A model generated the notes under the pieces. The model worked only from the letters and a program-made list of their open reading frames with translations, did not search any database and had not been told where the DNA came from. Below are positions 50,901-60,177 of a stretch of DNA of 64,000 nt, in pieces. The DNA comes from Triplophysa rosa (lineage: Eukaryota > Chordata > Actinopteri > Cypriniformes > Nemacheilidae). The stretch covers positions 23,307,039-23,371,038 of the forward strand of contig NC_079900.1 of NCBI RefSeq assembly GCF_024868665.1. Direction: 5' to 3'. The position numbers were made by a program, and so were the translations under genes. Position 1 is the stretch's first letter. Each line of letters begins with the position of its first letter.

Positions 50901-53694
50901 CGAAAAAACACATTTGTGATGACGTCAGACTCAAACACGTTGCGAACGTCGTACACGATCCGGATGCCTGCACGATCCGTTCTGCGCATGCGCATAATGA
51001 CGTAGTAACAACTCACGGTTTCCCTACACTATTGGTATCAAGCATCGATGAAACACTTGACGGCTAGACGGCACAACTGGCGGCATATTTTTGTAGGCTA
51101 CATCGTGTTTTTCATTTAACAGTTCACGCGGGTCTATTTTGATGTTTTAAAATGTAGCTTACGCTATGCATTACGATGTGTTTACGTGGTTGCCAATCCA
51201 AAATAATAAAGGAGTTGTTACATGAACATACACGATTTTGGTTACATGTGGAATAAAGTCTGAGTCTTGAGAGTCTGTCACTGCAAACCTTCAGTTTCCT
51301 CCATACTCCCCTTTGCGATTCATTGCTGCATGGCATTAGGCCTACTTAACTTGCGTGTTTCGATCTGAGGTCAGTAGTATTGTCAAAGACGGTTTTTATT
51401 AAAAGCTGCTAATATTAGTTAACTTTAAATCGACTCGTTTTGTATTAGTATGGGTCTATATATAGGCTAATATATCTATCTATATAATCTAAATGAGGAA
51501 TAATCCCTTCAATGGTGTTTACAGAACACAATAAGGAACATAATATGCATTTCTGCCTAGACTATCTGCACTTACATGAAGAAAGAACTACAAACAAGTC
51601 TGGGGAAACGTTACAGAGTATTTCAACGCATAGTGTGCACACAGAAGTGACATGAGACCAGAGGTGGACAGTAGTGAAAGTCGCGGTACAAAGGTGCTCA
51701 AGCGTGGAACAGATCGTGCAGTGTCGTCGCTAAACAGAATTATCTACTACGTCATTATGCGCATGCGCGGACGGATCGTGCAGGCATCCCGGATCGTGTA
51801 CCGACACACCTGTTATCTGACAAGCTCACCACACCTCTTATCTGACAAGTCCTCGGGTTTGACTCCTTCGTTCATCACGTGACAGCGTCGTAAGCTAAAC
51901 CAATGCAGTCAGAGCCGGAAAGAGAATTGAGTAGTTCACCTCTCGAGTCTTCGGGTTTGACTCCTTCGTTCATCACGTGACAGCGTCGTAAGCTAAACCA
52001 ATGCAGTCAGAGCCTGAAATAGAATTGATTAGTTCACCTCTCGAGTCTTCGGGTTTGAATCGTTCGTTCTTCTTGAATTCCAGTACAGGACCCATAGAAT
52101 GTTGCGCAATGCGCATGCGCGACTGAACGAATCACTCCCTAAGACGACTTATTCTTCCCGAGTCACATTAAAGATTCGTTCAAAATGAATGAATCGTTCA
52201 TGAACGACCCATCACTACCTTAAAGACATCTCACATAAACTGTAGTACATTTCTTTAATCATGCAAGCATCTTACATACAAGGTTCAATATTTTAATGTG
52301 CACACAAACTCACTTCATTACATCTCTAATCTGTACAGGGCAGCGCTGGTTTGTTTCATATGCACCAGCTCATGTAAGCAGATATGTTAACGATGGATAT
52401 AAAAACGTTTGTGCTTGAGTTTCGAAGTAACTCGCTTGCAATTGCGCCTCAAGTTTGTTTTGTTTAACCGGCGATTGCGAAAAAAAAATAAGACACTTGA
52501 TAAACCGCGTGATGACAACTCGAGGTTAGTTTCACTTTTGTTTCCGCTTCCAGTAATGTTTTCCTCCTCATATCGAGTTTTCTTTGCCAAGTACAGTATG
52601 AAATGGACTTTGTACTTGGACGCGCATGATAAAAGCTGCACGCTGACTGACTGTTGTTGCGTTTATTTCTGCGTTCTGTTAAATTGTAAGATTAATCCAT
52701 ATCGAGTCAAAATGCCAATAGCTTATCATCGTTTTTGAAATACATTCTATAGCGATTCGATATGATATCGTTTATCGGCACAGCCCTAGCCTAAAGATAG
52801 TTTCTTAGAAGTCTGCGCAATATTTTTGGAACAGCTGGACTAAAAGCATGCCTGTCATGTCCTAAGTAGGCTGTTCCCCACGCTCTAAAAATCGTTGGGT
52901 CAAAAATGGACAAACCAAACTGTTGGGTTAAAAGACTATGGTTATATTTGACCCAACAATAGGTTAAAACAACCCAGCATTTTGGGTTGAAATAACCCAA
53001 CGGTTGGGTTTGTCCATTTTTCAGCCACTGCTGCGTTGAAATAAACCAACATTTTTTAGTTTTTCAAGTGTAGGTTTTGGTGAATGTAGTTTATTCAATT
53101 GAAAGCTCTGTCATGTTTATTCATTCCATCATAGTGAAGGTGACTCTTGATCTGGACACAGCCAACCCTGACCTGCTGATCTCTGAGGATGAGAAGCGCA
53201 TGCGCTGCGGTTTCGACCGCAAAGACGTGCCCAACTACCACCAGCGCTTCGATGGCTGGTGGTGCGCAGTTGGAACCGAAAGTTTCAGCTCTGGTCGCCA
53301 TTACTGGGAGGTCGACGTTGGAGAAATGGACTGGCGTGTCGGTGTGGCCAAAGAGTCGGCCTTGCGTAAGGGCTTCAAGTCCCTGAACACCGATACCGGT
53401 TACCTGACCCTACGCTTGGAGCGCGGCACGGAGCTGAAGGCTCTGACCGTGCCGTTCACCTCCCTGCCTGCCACCACCCTTCCCCGCAAGGTCGGCATCC
53501 ACCTGGACTTCGACGAGGGCCAGCTGTCCTTCTACGACGTGGAGAGACGCTCTCACATCTACACCTACAACGAGACATTCGATGATAAGCTCTTCCCACT
53601 CTTCGGTACGGTGGAGATCGTGAAAGACCTGGTGATCAAATGGCCTGTGGACAGGAGCCACTACGTGTGTCCCAGCATGTGCCAGTGGGTTTGA
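44973..53694 (+). CDS. PRY-SPRY (B30.2) protein with unrecognised N-terminal half, 9 coding exons
   Basis: Coding exons 44973-45032, 45860-45958, 46057-46158, 46713-46847, 46959-47096, 47198-47249, 47427-47453, 47816-47842 and 53135-53694 give 399 residues. The first exon containing coding sequence begins at 44950. Residues 1-195 are charged, Trp-rich and probably helical (TWTKDLRAQ, DDFENHWRRGHLATL) with no RING, B-box or known domain that I can name. Two 27-base exons give a short linker (AAPYIPYTLWHWICDVG), and the last exon is a full PRY-SPRY domain: TLDLDTANPDLLIS, GRHYWEVDV, WRVGVAKES and GIHLDFDEGQLSFYDV. B30.2 domains bind protein or peptide ligands, often in immunity. The acceptor of exon 5 could also be 46728, and the 47249 donor (TCG/GT) is weak; reading through it would stop at 47275. 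The last intron holds 4.65 kb of nested hAT. AATAAA at 54346-54351. Confidence 0.8.
45256..45657. mobile_element. TTAA MITE family, copy 2 (left end truncated)
   Basis: Same palindromic family as 31408-31838; the right end is intact with TTAA at 45658-45661, the left end lacks the first 30 or so bases. It lies in the second intron of the PRY-SPRY gene. Confidence 0.85.
47509..47761. mobile_element. TTAA MITE filling most of a 362-bp intron
   Basis: A diverged relative of 31408-31838: it begins AGGGATATTTTACACAAAAA, with TTAA at 47505-47508 and 47762-47765. It sits between the two 27-base exons of the PRY-SPRY gene, 55 bases after one and 54 before the other. Confidence 0.75.
49226..49447 (+). 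pseudogene. Foldback arm B ORF, frameshifted
   Basis: Starts like the intact arm B frame ([12 protein letters not shown]) but small deletions after about 60 and 80 bases shift the frame. The expected tail (LQVLCQRGA) is still readable in another frame. Confidence 0.6.
49612..49691 (-). ncRNA. tRNA-like segment in foldback copy 2
   Basis: The counterpart of 19988-20069. On the minus strand it reads an A-box-like TAGCTTAGTGTG, then GGGTACGAATCCC, with the end pairing preserved. Conservation in both copies shows it belongs to the element. Confidence 0.4.
50088..50318 (-). CDS. Foldback arm A ORF, 76 residues, copy 2
   Basis: Intact counterpart of 19343-19573, differing at only a few positions (for example LLHLANEV there is LQHLANEV here). 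Same QFNW end. Preceded by the same upstream block with ATTGGTT (inverted CCAAT box) and CGTCACGTCA. Confidence 0.5.
   Translation of the reverse strand: MAGAQLARELQHLANEVDNHASNDYVSFRLDALIDDLLQIDGEINDKVLPRLLASLQHIQSLCESEGAMVALQFNW
50947..51806. mobile_element. About 860-bp inverted-repeat element, copy 1
   Basis: Long terminal inverted repeats of about 60 bases read TACACGATCCGGATGCCTGC and contain the palindrome TGCGCATGCGCA. A second copy in opposite orientation lies at 60603-61462. No target duplication is clear at this copy and no coding sequence was seen. Confidence 0.8.
51850..52060. repeat. 98-bp tandem repeat, about 2.1 copies
   Basis: The unit beginning GGGTTTGACTCCTTCGTTCA starts at 51855 and 51953, with a partial third at 52051. 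Internal to hAT 48555-52217, near its right end. Copies differ at only a few bases. Confidence 0.9.
52885..53065. mobile_element. Palindromic MITE of TTGGGT/ACCCAA type
   Basis: GTTGGGTCAAAAATGGACAAA on the left is mirrored by TTTGTCCATTTTTCAGCC on the right, with several ACCCAAC/GTTGGGT blocks between. It ends about 70 bases before the last exon of the PRY-SPRY gene. Exact ends were not fixed. Confidence 0.6.
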
Positions 53695-54345
53695 GACCTC
53701 TCAGGTCGAACCAGAGCCCAGTGCTTAATCTCTAGACCAGTGGTTCTCAACTGGTGGATTGTGATCTAGGGATGACACACTTTTTCTGATTGGGTCGCAT
53801 ACAGCAGGAGACAAAAACGGTAGTAAACGCGAACAATAAAATACAGCTGACAATATTAGTGATGGATCCCAATGGTCAAATAATCCACCATCCATCCAGA
53901 ACCATGTTGATGTTGCTATGGTGATATTTCATCAATAAATCCATTTAAAACTATTATAATTGATCTCTGCAGTCTGTTTAATTTTAATACTCTTAAAATA
54001 TTATTTTATTGCACTTTAAGTTGTTTCAGGCATTTTTGTTTAGTTTTTTATGCAAAACGATTTCAGTAGCGTTCTAACCTTGTTCAATGTAAAATCTTGG
54101 TCCTGAAGCAAACCCAGTTGAGAGCCACTTGTCTTAGAAGTCTTATTAGTATTAGCAGTAGAATAACTGGGCCATGTTAGTTTATCACTTCTTAGTGATT
54201 GATTCATAGCCGAACATAATTCCATCCAAGTATTGTAAGATCTGTTTCGCTACTGCTTCTGTGTGTAATGTGTTCACCTGCCCTGTTCGCACTTTCATAT
54301 TCATCTGACAATCTTAAATTATGTCAAGAAAATGCACTTTATGTG

Positions 54346-54351
54346 AATAAA
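54346..54351 (+). terminator. Poly(A) signal of the PRY-SPRY gene
   Basis: A canonical AATAAA about 650 bases after the stop codon, just before the next large transposon begins at 54401. Cleavage is expected around 54365-54380. Confidence 0.6.
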
Positions 54352-54662
54352 TGAATGACTTCAAGTTTGCTGTAGTGTGTTGACTCTTGTTTTCTCATAT
54401 AGACGGTTTCATCTTAACAACGTAAACAAACGTTACTGCGCATGCGCACTTTTGTGAACGCAACTGAACTTCTGGTACACGTTCACAAACAACAGAGTGC
54501 CTGTAGATTATTTCTGATAACAATCAAAAGAAGCCTAGAAGAACTGTTAAATGGCTAAACTTGTCTCTCCAATATTTTGAATTTAGACTGCCATACCAAG
54601 CAAAACCACTGGATGTCAATGTAGCATACGGTTTGTTTAAATGTGTCAAAACAACAGGACTC

Positions 54663-55095
54663 ATTCAACAAATAGTTTATTTAATAAAATGAACATACAA
54701 CAAAATTCAACAAATCGTTTATTTAATACAAGTATTATACAGTAAAATAATAATACAAATTAATATTAACATAAATAAAATAAAATATAAATAGTTATAT
54801 TATTAGACACTAGCCAAACACAAACCGGAAGTTAACTGCTGGTTTGGCTATAGTGTCTAATATAACTATTTATATTTTATTGAATTTATGTTAATATTCA
54901 TTTATATTATTATTTTACTGTATAATAAGTGTATTAAATATTCTCTTAATAGGACTAACGTAGAAATCCTATTATCCCACTATTTCAGCACAGTTGAATT
55001 GCCCAATAGGACATTTCCCACGCCTTTTGCACGACAGGGGGACATTTGTTGAATTTTGTTGTATGTTAATGTTATTAAATAAACATTTGTTGAAT
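54663..55095. mobile_element. 433-bp palindromic insertion inside the 3.1-kb element
   Basis: Ends ATTCAACAAAT and ATTTGTTGAAT; the central part (about 54720-54950) is a near-perfect hairpin centred around 54838. Absent from the mirrored right side of the host element, so it came later. Confidence 0.65.
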
Positions 55096-55246
55096 AGGTA
55101 CTGTAGAATACTATAATTGCATTTATTTTATGCACCTGGTCTGTGTTTTCTATTACAACAATGTTTTGTAATGCCATGTTGTTTTGTATACTACGGTGCG
55201 GAGCCCGTCTGGTCACCCGTCGGAGAAAAAAAAAAACAAGACCCGC

Positions 55247-55495
55247 AAATCCGTGGCCACAGTTTTGTAATTCGTTCCCTCAGTTTAAAAACCGTACTCA
55301 CAGATTGTAAAACTGTTCCCACAGTTTACAAAACCGTGCTCTCAGATTAATAAACTGTACCCACAAGTTTCCAATCCGTGCTCTCGGTTTTGTAAACCGT
55401 CCCCTCAGTTTTTGAAATCTGTACCCACAAATTCATAATCTGTGCACACGCTTTCGCAATCCGATCGCACAGTTTTGCAAACTGTACTCGCGGAA
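55247..55495. repeat. Degenerate 21-bp tandem array, left
   Basis: About 11.7 units with the pattern AA(A/T)(C/T)(C/T)GTnC(C/T)C(A/T)CAG followed by TTT and three variable bases. The phase is kept at 20-22 bases throughout while positions between the fixed blocks vary freely. Confidence 0.8.
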
Positions 55496-55629
55496 TTGAA
55501 GTCTCTGTCATAAGAACAGAACAAGTTTGTTATATTTTAGATTATATTATAAATTGTCTTAATGTGGGCGTGGCGCGGACAACACGCGTTCATTGCCGCG
55601 TTTCACTGGCTTCAAAAGTTGGTTTGACA

Positions 55630-55875
55630 TTAATGGCCAGTTTCACACACACGGTTTATCTTAAACCAGGTCTAAGCCTTAGTTGAATTAAGATATTTAT
55701 GCCGCTTTTATAAAAATGACTTAGAAAAATACATTACTGGGTGGCATCTTGAGACAAGACAATGGCACCGATTTATTTTAAGATATTTCTGGCCATGTTA
55801 TATTCGGTTAAGACCGGTCAAACATTCATTTTAGGCTGGGACTATAGCCTTAAACCTTGTCTGTGAAACCGGGAC
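55630..55875. mobile_element. MITE inside the palindromic element
   Basis: GTTTCACACACACGGTTTAT, then CTTAAACCAGGTCTAAGCC, is mirrored by CCTTAAACCTTGTCTGTGAAAC at 55850-55870. Ends are approximate. Confidence 0.5.
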
Positions 55876-56890
55876 TAAACGTTCAATATTCGTTAATTTA
55901 GGGACCGTCTCTAAACTTACATACACATTAAAATACATTCCAACTTCAATAGCATTTAAAGGAATGACTTATAGCCACAAAACTAACTGGACAGTGAAAC
56001 ACATAGGAACATTTGCATATGGTTTGACGGTTTATCTTAATAAACATCAATAATCTATGGAAACATGTATTTAAATGGGTATGTACCTTTAGAGACGGTC
56101 CCTAAATTCACGAATATCGAACATCCAACGTCAAACCAACTTTATGCCAGTAGGCGTTTCTGACACACAACGGAACAATCTGTCTGCTGCAAATATAACA
56201 CCTTTTTTAAACATTCTATTTTATACATTTTAGTAACAACCTATTTCGTCTACAGTTCTGATGAGTTTTAATGAATGTGTTTGAAATAAAACTGACCTAG
56301 TTGGATGCTATGCAACATCATAAAATATTTCAGGAGCAAGTTTTTTTGGTTGTTTATATAAAAAGTGACATTTAATTGCTTCACAGAAAGTTATACGTAA
56401 GGTTAAATCTAATATTCAATTACAATATCAAGGGGAATAATTAAAATGAACCTATGAGTTTTTTGGCATTGTGCAGCTCTAAAGAGAAACAAAGTGTGTA
56501 TTTCTTCTACATTTCTATTAAAAAGGGTCCTGGCATTTAAAAGTTTTGGCCGTGAGTCACACTCTTCCAAAGTACATTTGTTTATTTGTAATGTAAGTTC
56601 ATAAGGAGTTGAAGAATAAAACCTAATCAATGTTATAATAAATACAGGAAAGCTCGAAAGACGTCTGCTTGTTGCATATATGTGCTTCAATATTCCAATG
56701 TGGAGCTCATGCGCATTGACTTGTGTGCGTTGTTTTTATTGTTTTAACTAATTGACGATAGACATGCCGTACAATTAAATATTAATTCATGAAAAAAATT
56801 CAGACATATAATTAATGAACATTGACATAATTCTTATTTAAGATGTTAATTTATTTTAAACGTTTTAGGTAAAATTAGGGTCTAATTTGC

Positions 56891-57128
56891 AAAACTGTGC
56901 GATCGGATTGCAAAAGCGTGCGCACAGATTATGAATTCGTGGGTACCGATTTCAAAAACTGAGGGGAAGGTTTACAAAACCGAGAGCACGGATTGGAAAC
57001 TTGTGGGTACAGTTTATTTATCCGAGAGCACGGTTTTGTAAACTTTGGGAACAGTTTTAGAATCTGTGAGTACGTTTTTTTAAACTGAGGGAACGAATTA
57101 CAAAACTGTGGCCACGGATTTGTGGGTC
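56891..57128. repeat. Degenerate 21-bp tandem array, right (inverted)
   Basis: Reverse complement of the 55247-55495 array with the same unit order, differing by scattered substitutions. Confidence 0.8.
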
Positions 57129-57470
57129 TTGTTTTTTTTTTCCGATGGGTGACCAGACGGGCCCTGCAGTATACAAATAATTGTTCAATAAAAATAAAAA
57201 ATAGGTCCTGTAGTCCGGTCGCATTTAAACAACCCGCATGGTACATTGACATCTAGCGGTTGAGCTGGTATCGGATAAATCGGATATAATTCAAAATATT
57301 GGAGAGATGAGTTTAGCCAAGTTACGGTTCTTCCCGTTTTTTTTATTGTTATCAGAAATAATCTACAGGCACTCTATTGTTTGTGAATGTGTACCGGAAG
57401 TTCAGTTGGGGTCAAAAAAGTGCGCATGCGCAGTAACATTTGTGTTTATGTTGTTAAGATGAAACCGTCT

Positions 57471-57992
57471 GTTTAAAAGCCAAAAATTCTTTCATCATTT
57501 CAGACCTGTATGTTAATACCTACTGTAATTTCCATTTATACTTAACCTGTGTCCAGTAATTTTGCTCAATTTAGATATACAAAATATTTTCAGCCAAGAT
57601 GAAACAATTACACTATGAATCACAATCAGATTTTTTAACAGGTCATTTCATTTATTAAATTTGCTGCATTATAGTGATTGGATAGATAATAATGATTTTA
57701 TCTTAATTATAGACTTTTAAGAAGCACTTGATATGCTATTGAGTTATTTTTTCACACCTCATTTATTCGCTTTTAGAGACAGAGTTTAAAATACTGTAAT
57801 ATGTTTTATATGCATATAAATAGTTCAGTTTATCTTTCATTTCACATCCTGTTAAACATTTTTTTCACCATGGTACGCAACGATATCAAAACTCTCAGTT
57901 CACAGTTCAGCATCTTTAATATCTTGGCATAATGTTTACCAAGTTTAAAACAATCCCACAAATCCCTTGGGAGGAGTTTTAAAAAATTCACA
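57471..57992. other. AT-rich spacer, nothing recognised
   Basis: May include the 3' UTR end of the sialyltransferase on the minus strand; several TTTATT (minus AATAAA) occur, for example near 57650. No gene was seen. Confidence 0.35.
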
Positions 57993-58516
57993 GGCTGCGT
58001 CCGAAATTGCCTACTTCCATACTATATAGTAGGTGAAAATGAGTATGAGTCATGAATATTATGTCTGAAACCTCAGTATGCAAAAAACAGCAGACGAGAA
58101 ATACCCGGATGGTCTACTACTTCCGCCGAGATTCGTGAGTGTGGATCGGATGGACACTTCTCTATCCCATGATGCCACGGGAGCTGAGCAATGGTCAAAT
58201 TTCAAAAGTAAATCAAATAAATATAGCGGAAAACTTTAAGGCGTACGTCCGCTTTTAATGTAAGTGCCAATAAATGAATTTCTCATGACTAAATTATGTT
58301 TTTATCAACGCTCACGTGTAGGTTGGTGTTAATACGTCATAGGTCAAAGAGCATACGGGTCACATGACCATAAAACATGGCGGATGCAGTATGTCCGAAA
58401 TGTATTCATACTACTCCCACTCATACTATATAGAACGTACTGTTTTAACGGCCGATAGGTAGGTACTTATTCAAATTCAGCACGTACTGTCACAGTATGC
58501 CATTTCGGACGCAGCC
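57993..58516. mobile_element. 524-bp Harbinger-like MITE
   Basis: Ends GGCTGCGTCCGAAAT and ATTTCGGACGCAGCC, flanked by ACA (57990-57992 and 58517-58519). Sub-terminal ACTATATAG motifs are mirrored. If the sialyltransferase 3' UTR is long, this element lies within it. Confidence 0.75.
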
Positions 58517-58778
58517 ACAGTATTCCGCATAATCCAAAATGGCTAACTTCCTGTTGAGCGGAGCTAATGGATGTGAAGCAAATGTTGTTTACAATACGTA
58601 CCAAGTTTTTGTGCCATGAAGATGACAAGCTGTTTGACATCATCATGTATACCTAATTTATTTTCAAACAAATTTGCTACATTTGTCCACTGTATATAGC
58701 TACATGATGGAAATGATGGCACACAGGCAAAGAAAAGCACATGAACATGTCTAACAGATACGGTCTCTTGTGTACATG

Positions 58779-59838
58779 TCACCGGACTCGGCGTCGTCCC
58801 TTCTTTATCTGTCTCTGATAGAGCCTCATGACTTTATGAGTGTGCAGTAACTTCCACAGCGAGCTCTCCATCATCAAGTCATGGTTGGCATAGTGAACCA
58901 CTTCTCTGTGCACTTTGTCATAATAATGATCTGAGAAGTCATTATAATTATCTGTCATGAAGCCGAACGCAGACACCTAAGAGAGAAAAGACATGACATG
59001 TGTTTCCAGGTGTTTAAATGCAACTCATTTGAAGATCTTTACTTGTGCACCACAGAGAACATGCAAGACATACAGTGGCCCTTCAAAAGTATTTGGACAT
59101 GAAAACAAAATATCAAACCAATTGGTGTCATATTTGGTGATTTTTAGTGAATGTATGGAATTCCCTTCATCTCATGTTCACAGGTGTAGTTCATCACAAT
59201 AAAGAAAGTCAAATCCTGTGGTCTGCCAGTCAGCACACTACACTGGTAGCATGAAGTGTCTCTTTACTCGTCCCCGTATGTAACCTTCAGATCTCGCCTG
59301 TGGGTGGCAGTCTAGTATAATTCAAGTCAAACACAACTATTAACTGGTTGTGTTCCGCTAGCTTTTGACAACCAGATGTCCAGATACTAGATCTATTGAT
59401 TTACCATTTAAAACCTAGCCTAGCAAACTTTGTGTGACATGTTACAGTATGTTTGAAAATTGTGTGAGGCCACTTTAAGAGACATTATAGAACCACTGTA
59501 ACAATAAAACAATCAAATATAAAAAACAATATCGTTTTTTAATAAAGACAATAAAGTTTGCACTGGTGTGCGTGTTGACCTGGTCACAGGTGTGTAAAGC
59601 GGTCAGCAGCATGAGTGCACCTGTGCTGGGCATGTACACATCCCCGTACGTCTCCATCTGTGGTGAGTTCAGAAACCTGACAATCAATGAAACATTGCAT
59701 GAAAGACAAGAAATACATCGGACAAAAACTCTGTGTAGATTCATGTGTGAAAACAACACTCACCTTTTAGTCACATACTGAATGAAGTATGGATGAAGCA
59801 TTCTGAACTCAGCATTATCTCCAAAATATTCTGAAGGA
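58779..59838 (-). CDS. ST6GALNAC1/2-like sialyltransferase, last three coding exons (5' part outside window)
   Basis: Golgi type II enzyme of family GT29 that adds alpha-2,6 sialic acid to GalNAc on O-glycans. Exons, in gene order: 59764-59838 (PSEYFGDNAEFRMLHPYFIQ...), 59580-59676 (RFLNSPQMETYGDVYMPSTG..., then ALMLLTALHTCDQ) and 58779-58976 (VSAFGFMTDNYNDFSDHYYD...YANHDLMMESSLW...MRLYQR). They join in phase with GT-AG borders. PSTGALMLLTALHTCD is the sialyl motif S region, and SDHYYD contains the histidine of the short motif VS. A basic tail (QIKKGRRRVR) extends past the usual LYQR end. The preceding exon must end in phase 2 and was not found before 64000, so motif L and the membrane anchor lie outside. 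Choosing between paralogues 1 and 2 needs the full protein. Confidence 0.9.
59072..59200. mobile_element. Tc1-type terminal fragment
   Basis: ACAGTGGCCCTTCAAAAGTA, continuing to TTTGGACA, is typical of the terminal repeat of fish Tc1 elements. No transposase or partner end follows; a solo fragment in an intron of the sialyltransferase. Confidence 0.5.
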
Positions 59839-60177
59839 CTGTTTAAAACAAATAAACTCAGCAGATAGTATGCTACATTAAAGAAAAACATTTGAACAAA
59901 CGATAAAATGTGGTAGATAGCCTTGTGTTAAATGATTTAATTCAACTTAAAGGTACAGTTTGTAACAATTTGGCAGTAAAATATCCAAAAACCACTGGGC
60001 CAGTGTTATATATTTTGTTCAGCTGAGGACTGAGGACAATATCTCAAATGTTTCCAACTACTTGTAAATCGTGAGAAAATCGCCCTTCTAAACAGTGACA
60101 CAGGGATGTGCAGTCGCCTGTCAATGGCGTGGCGTCATATCCACGTTACCCTTTGATACCGCCTTTACTGACCTAAG
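59839..60177. other. Intronic or upstream sequence of the sialyltransferase
   Basis: No further exon was recognised. Confidence 0.4.

Larger units (their letters stand above)
48555..52217. mobile_element. Second-level hAT element
   Basis: Ends TAGTGATGGGAAGTTCG and CGACCCATCACTA are flanked by CCTTAAAG (48547-48554 and 52218-52225). It hosts the foldback element, the 50947-51806 element and a 98-bp tandem repeat. Confidence 0.87.
48134..52788. mobile_element. hAT element in the last intron of the PRY-SPRY gene
   Basis: Ends TAGGGCTGGGCGATAT and its diverged inverse, with the 8-bp duplication GCCTAAAG (48126-48133 and 52789-52796). It contains the second hAT 48555-52217; without it about 990 bp remain, all non-coding. 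Confidence 0.87.
54401..57470. mobile_element. 3.1-kb palindromic DNA transposon with 21-bp repeat arrays
   Basis: Roughly 190-base inverted ends start AGACGGTTTCATCTTAACAA and include TGCGCATGCGCA (54437-54448, 57421-57432). Inside each end is a mirrored array of degenerate 21-bp units (55247-55495 and 56891-57128). The left side has acquired a separate palindromic insertion (54663-55095). No transposase frame and no clear target duplication were found; family unknown. Confidence 0.75.

Noticed and set aside
53095..53661. Other-frame ORFs over the SPRY exon
   Set aside because: Shadows of the GC-rich PRY-SPRY coding exon.
55247..55495. CRISPR-like regular array
   Set aside because: The repeats are degenerate with no separate unique spacers, and the DNA is vertebrate; it is a tandem repeat within a transposon.
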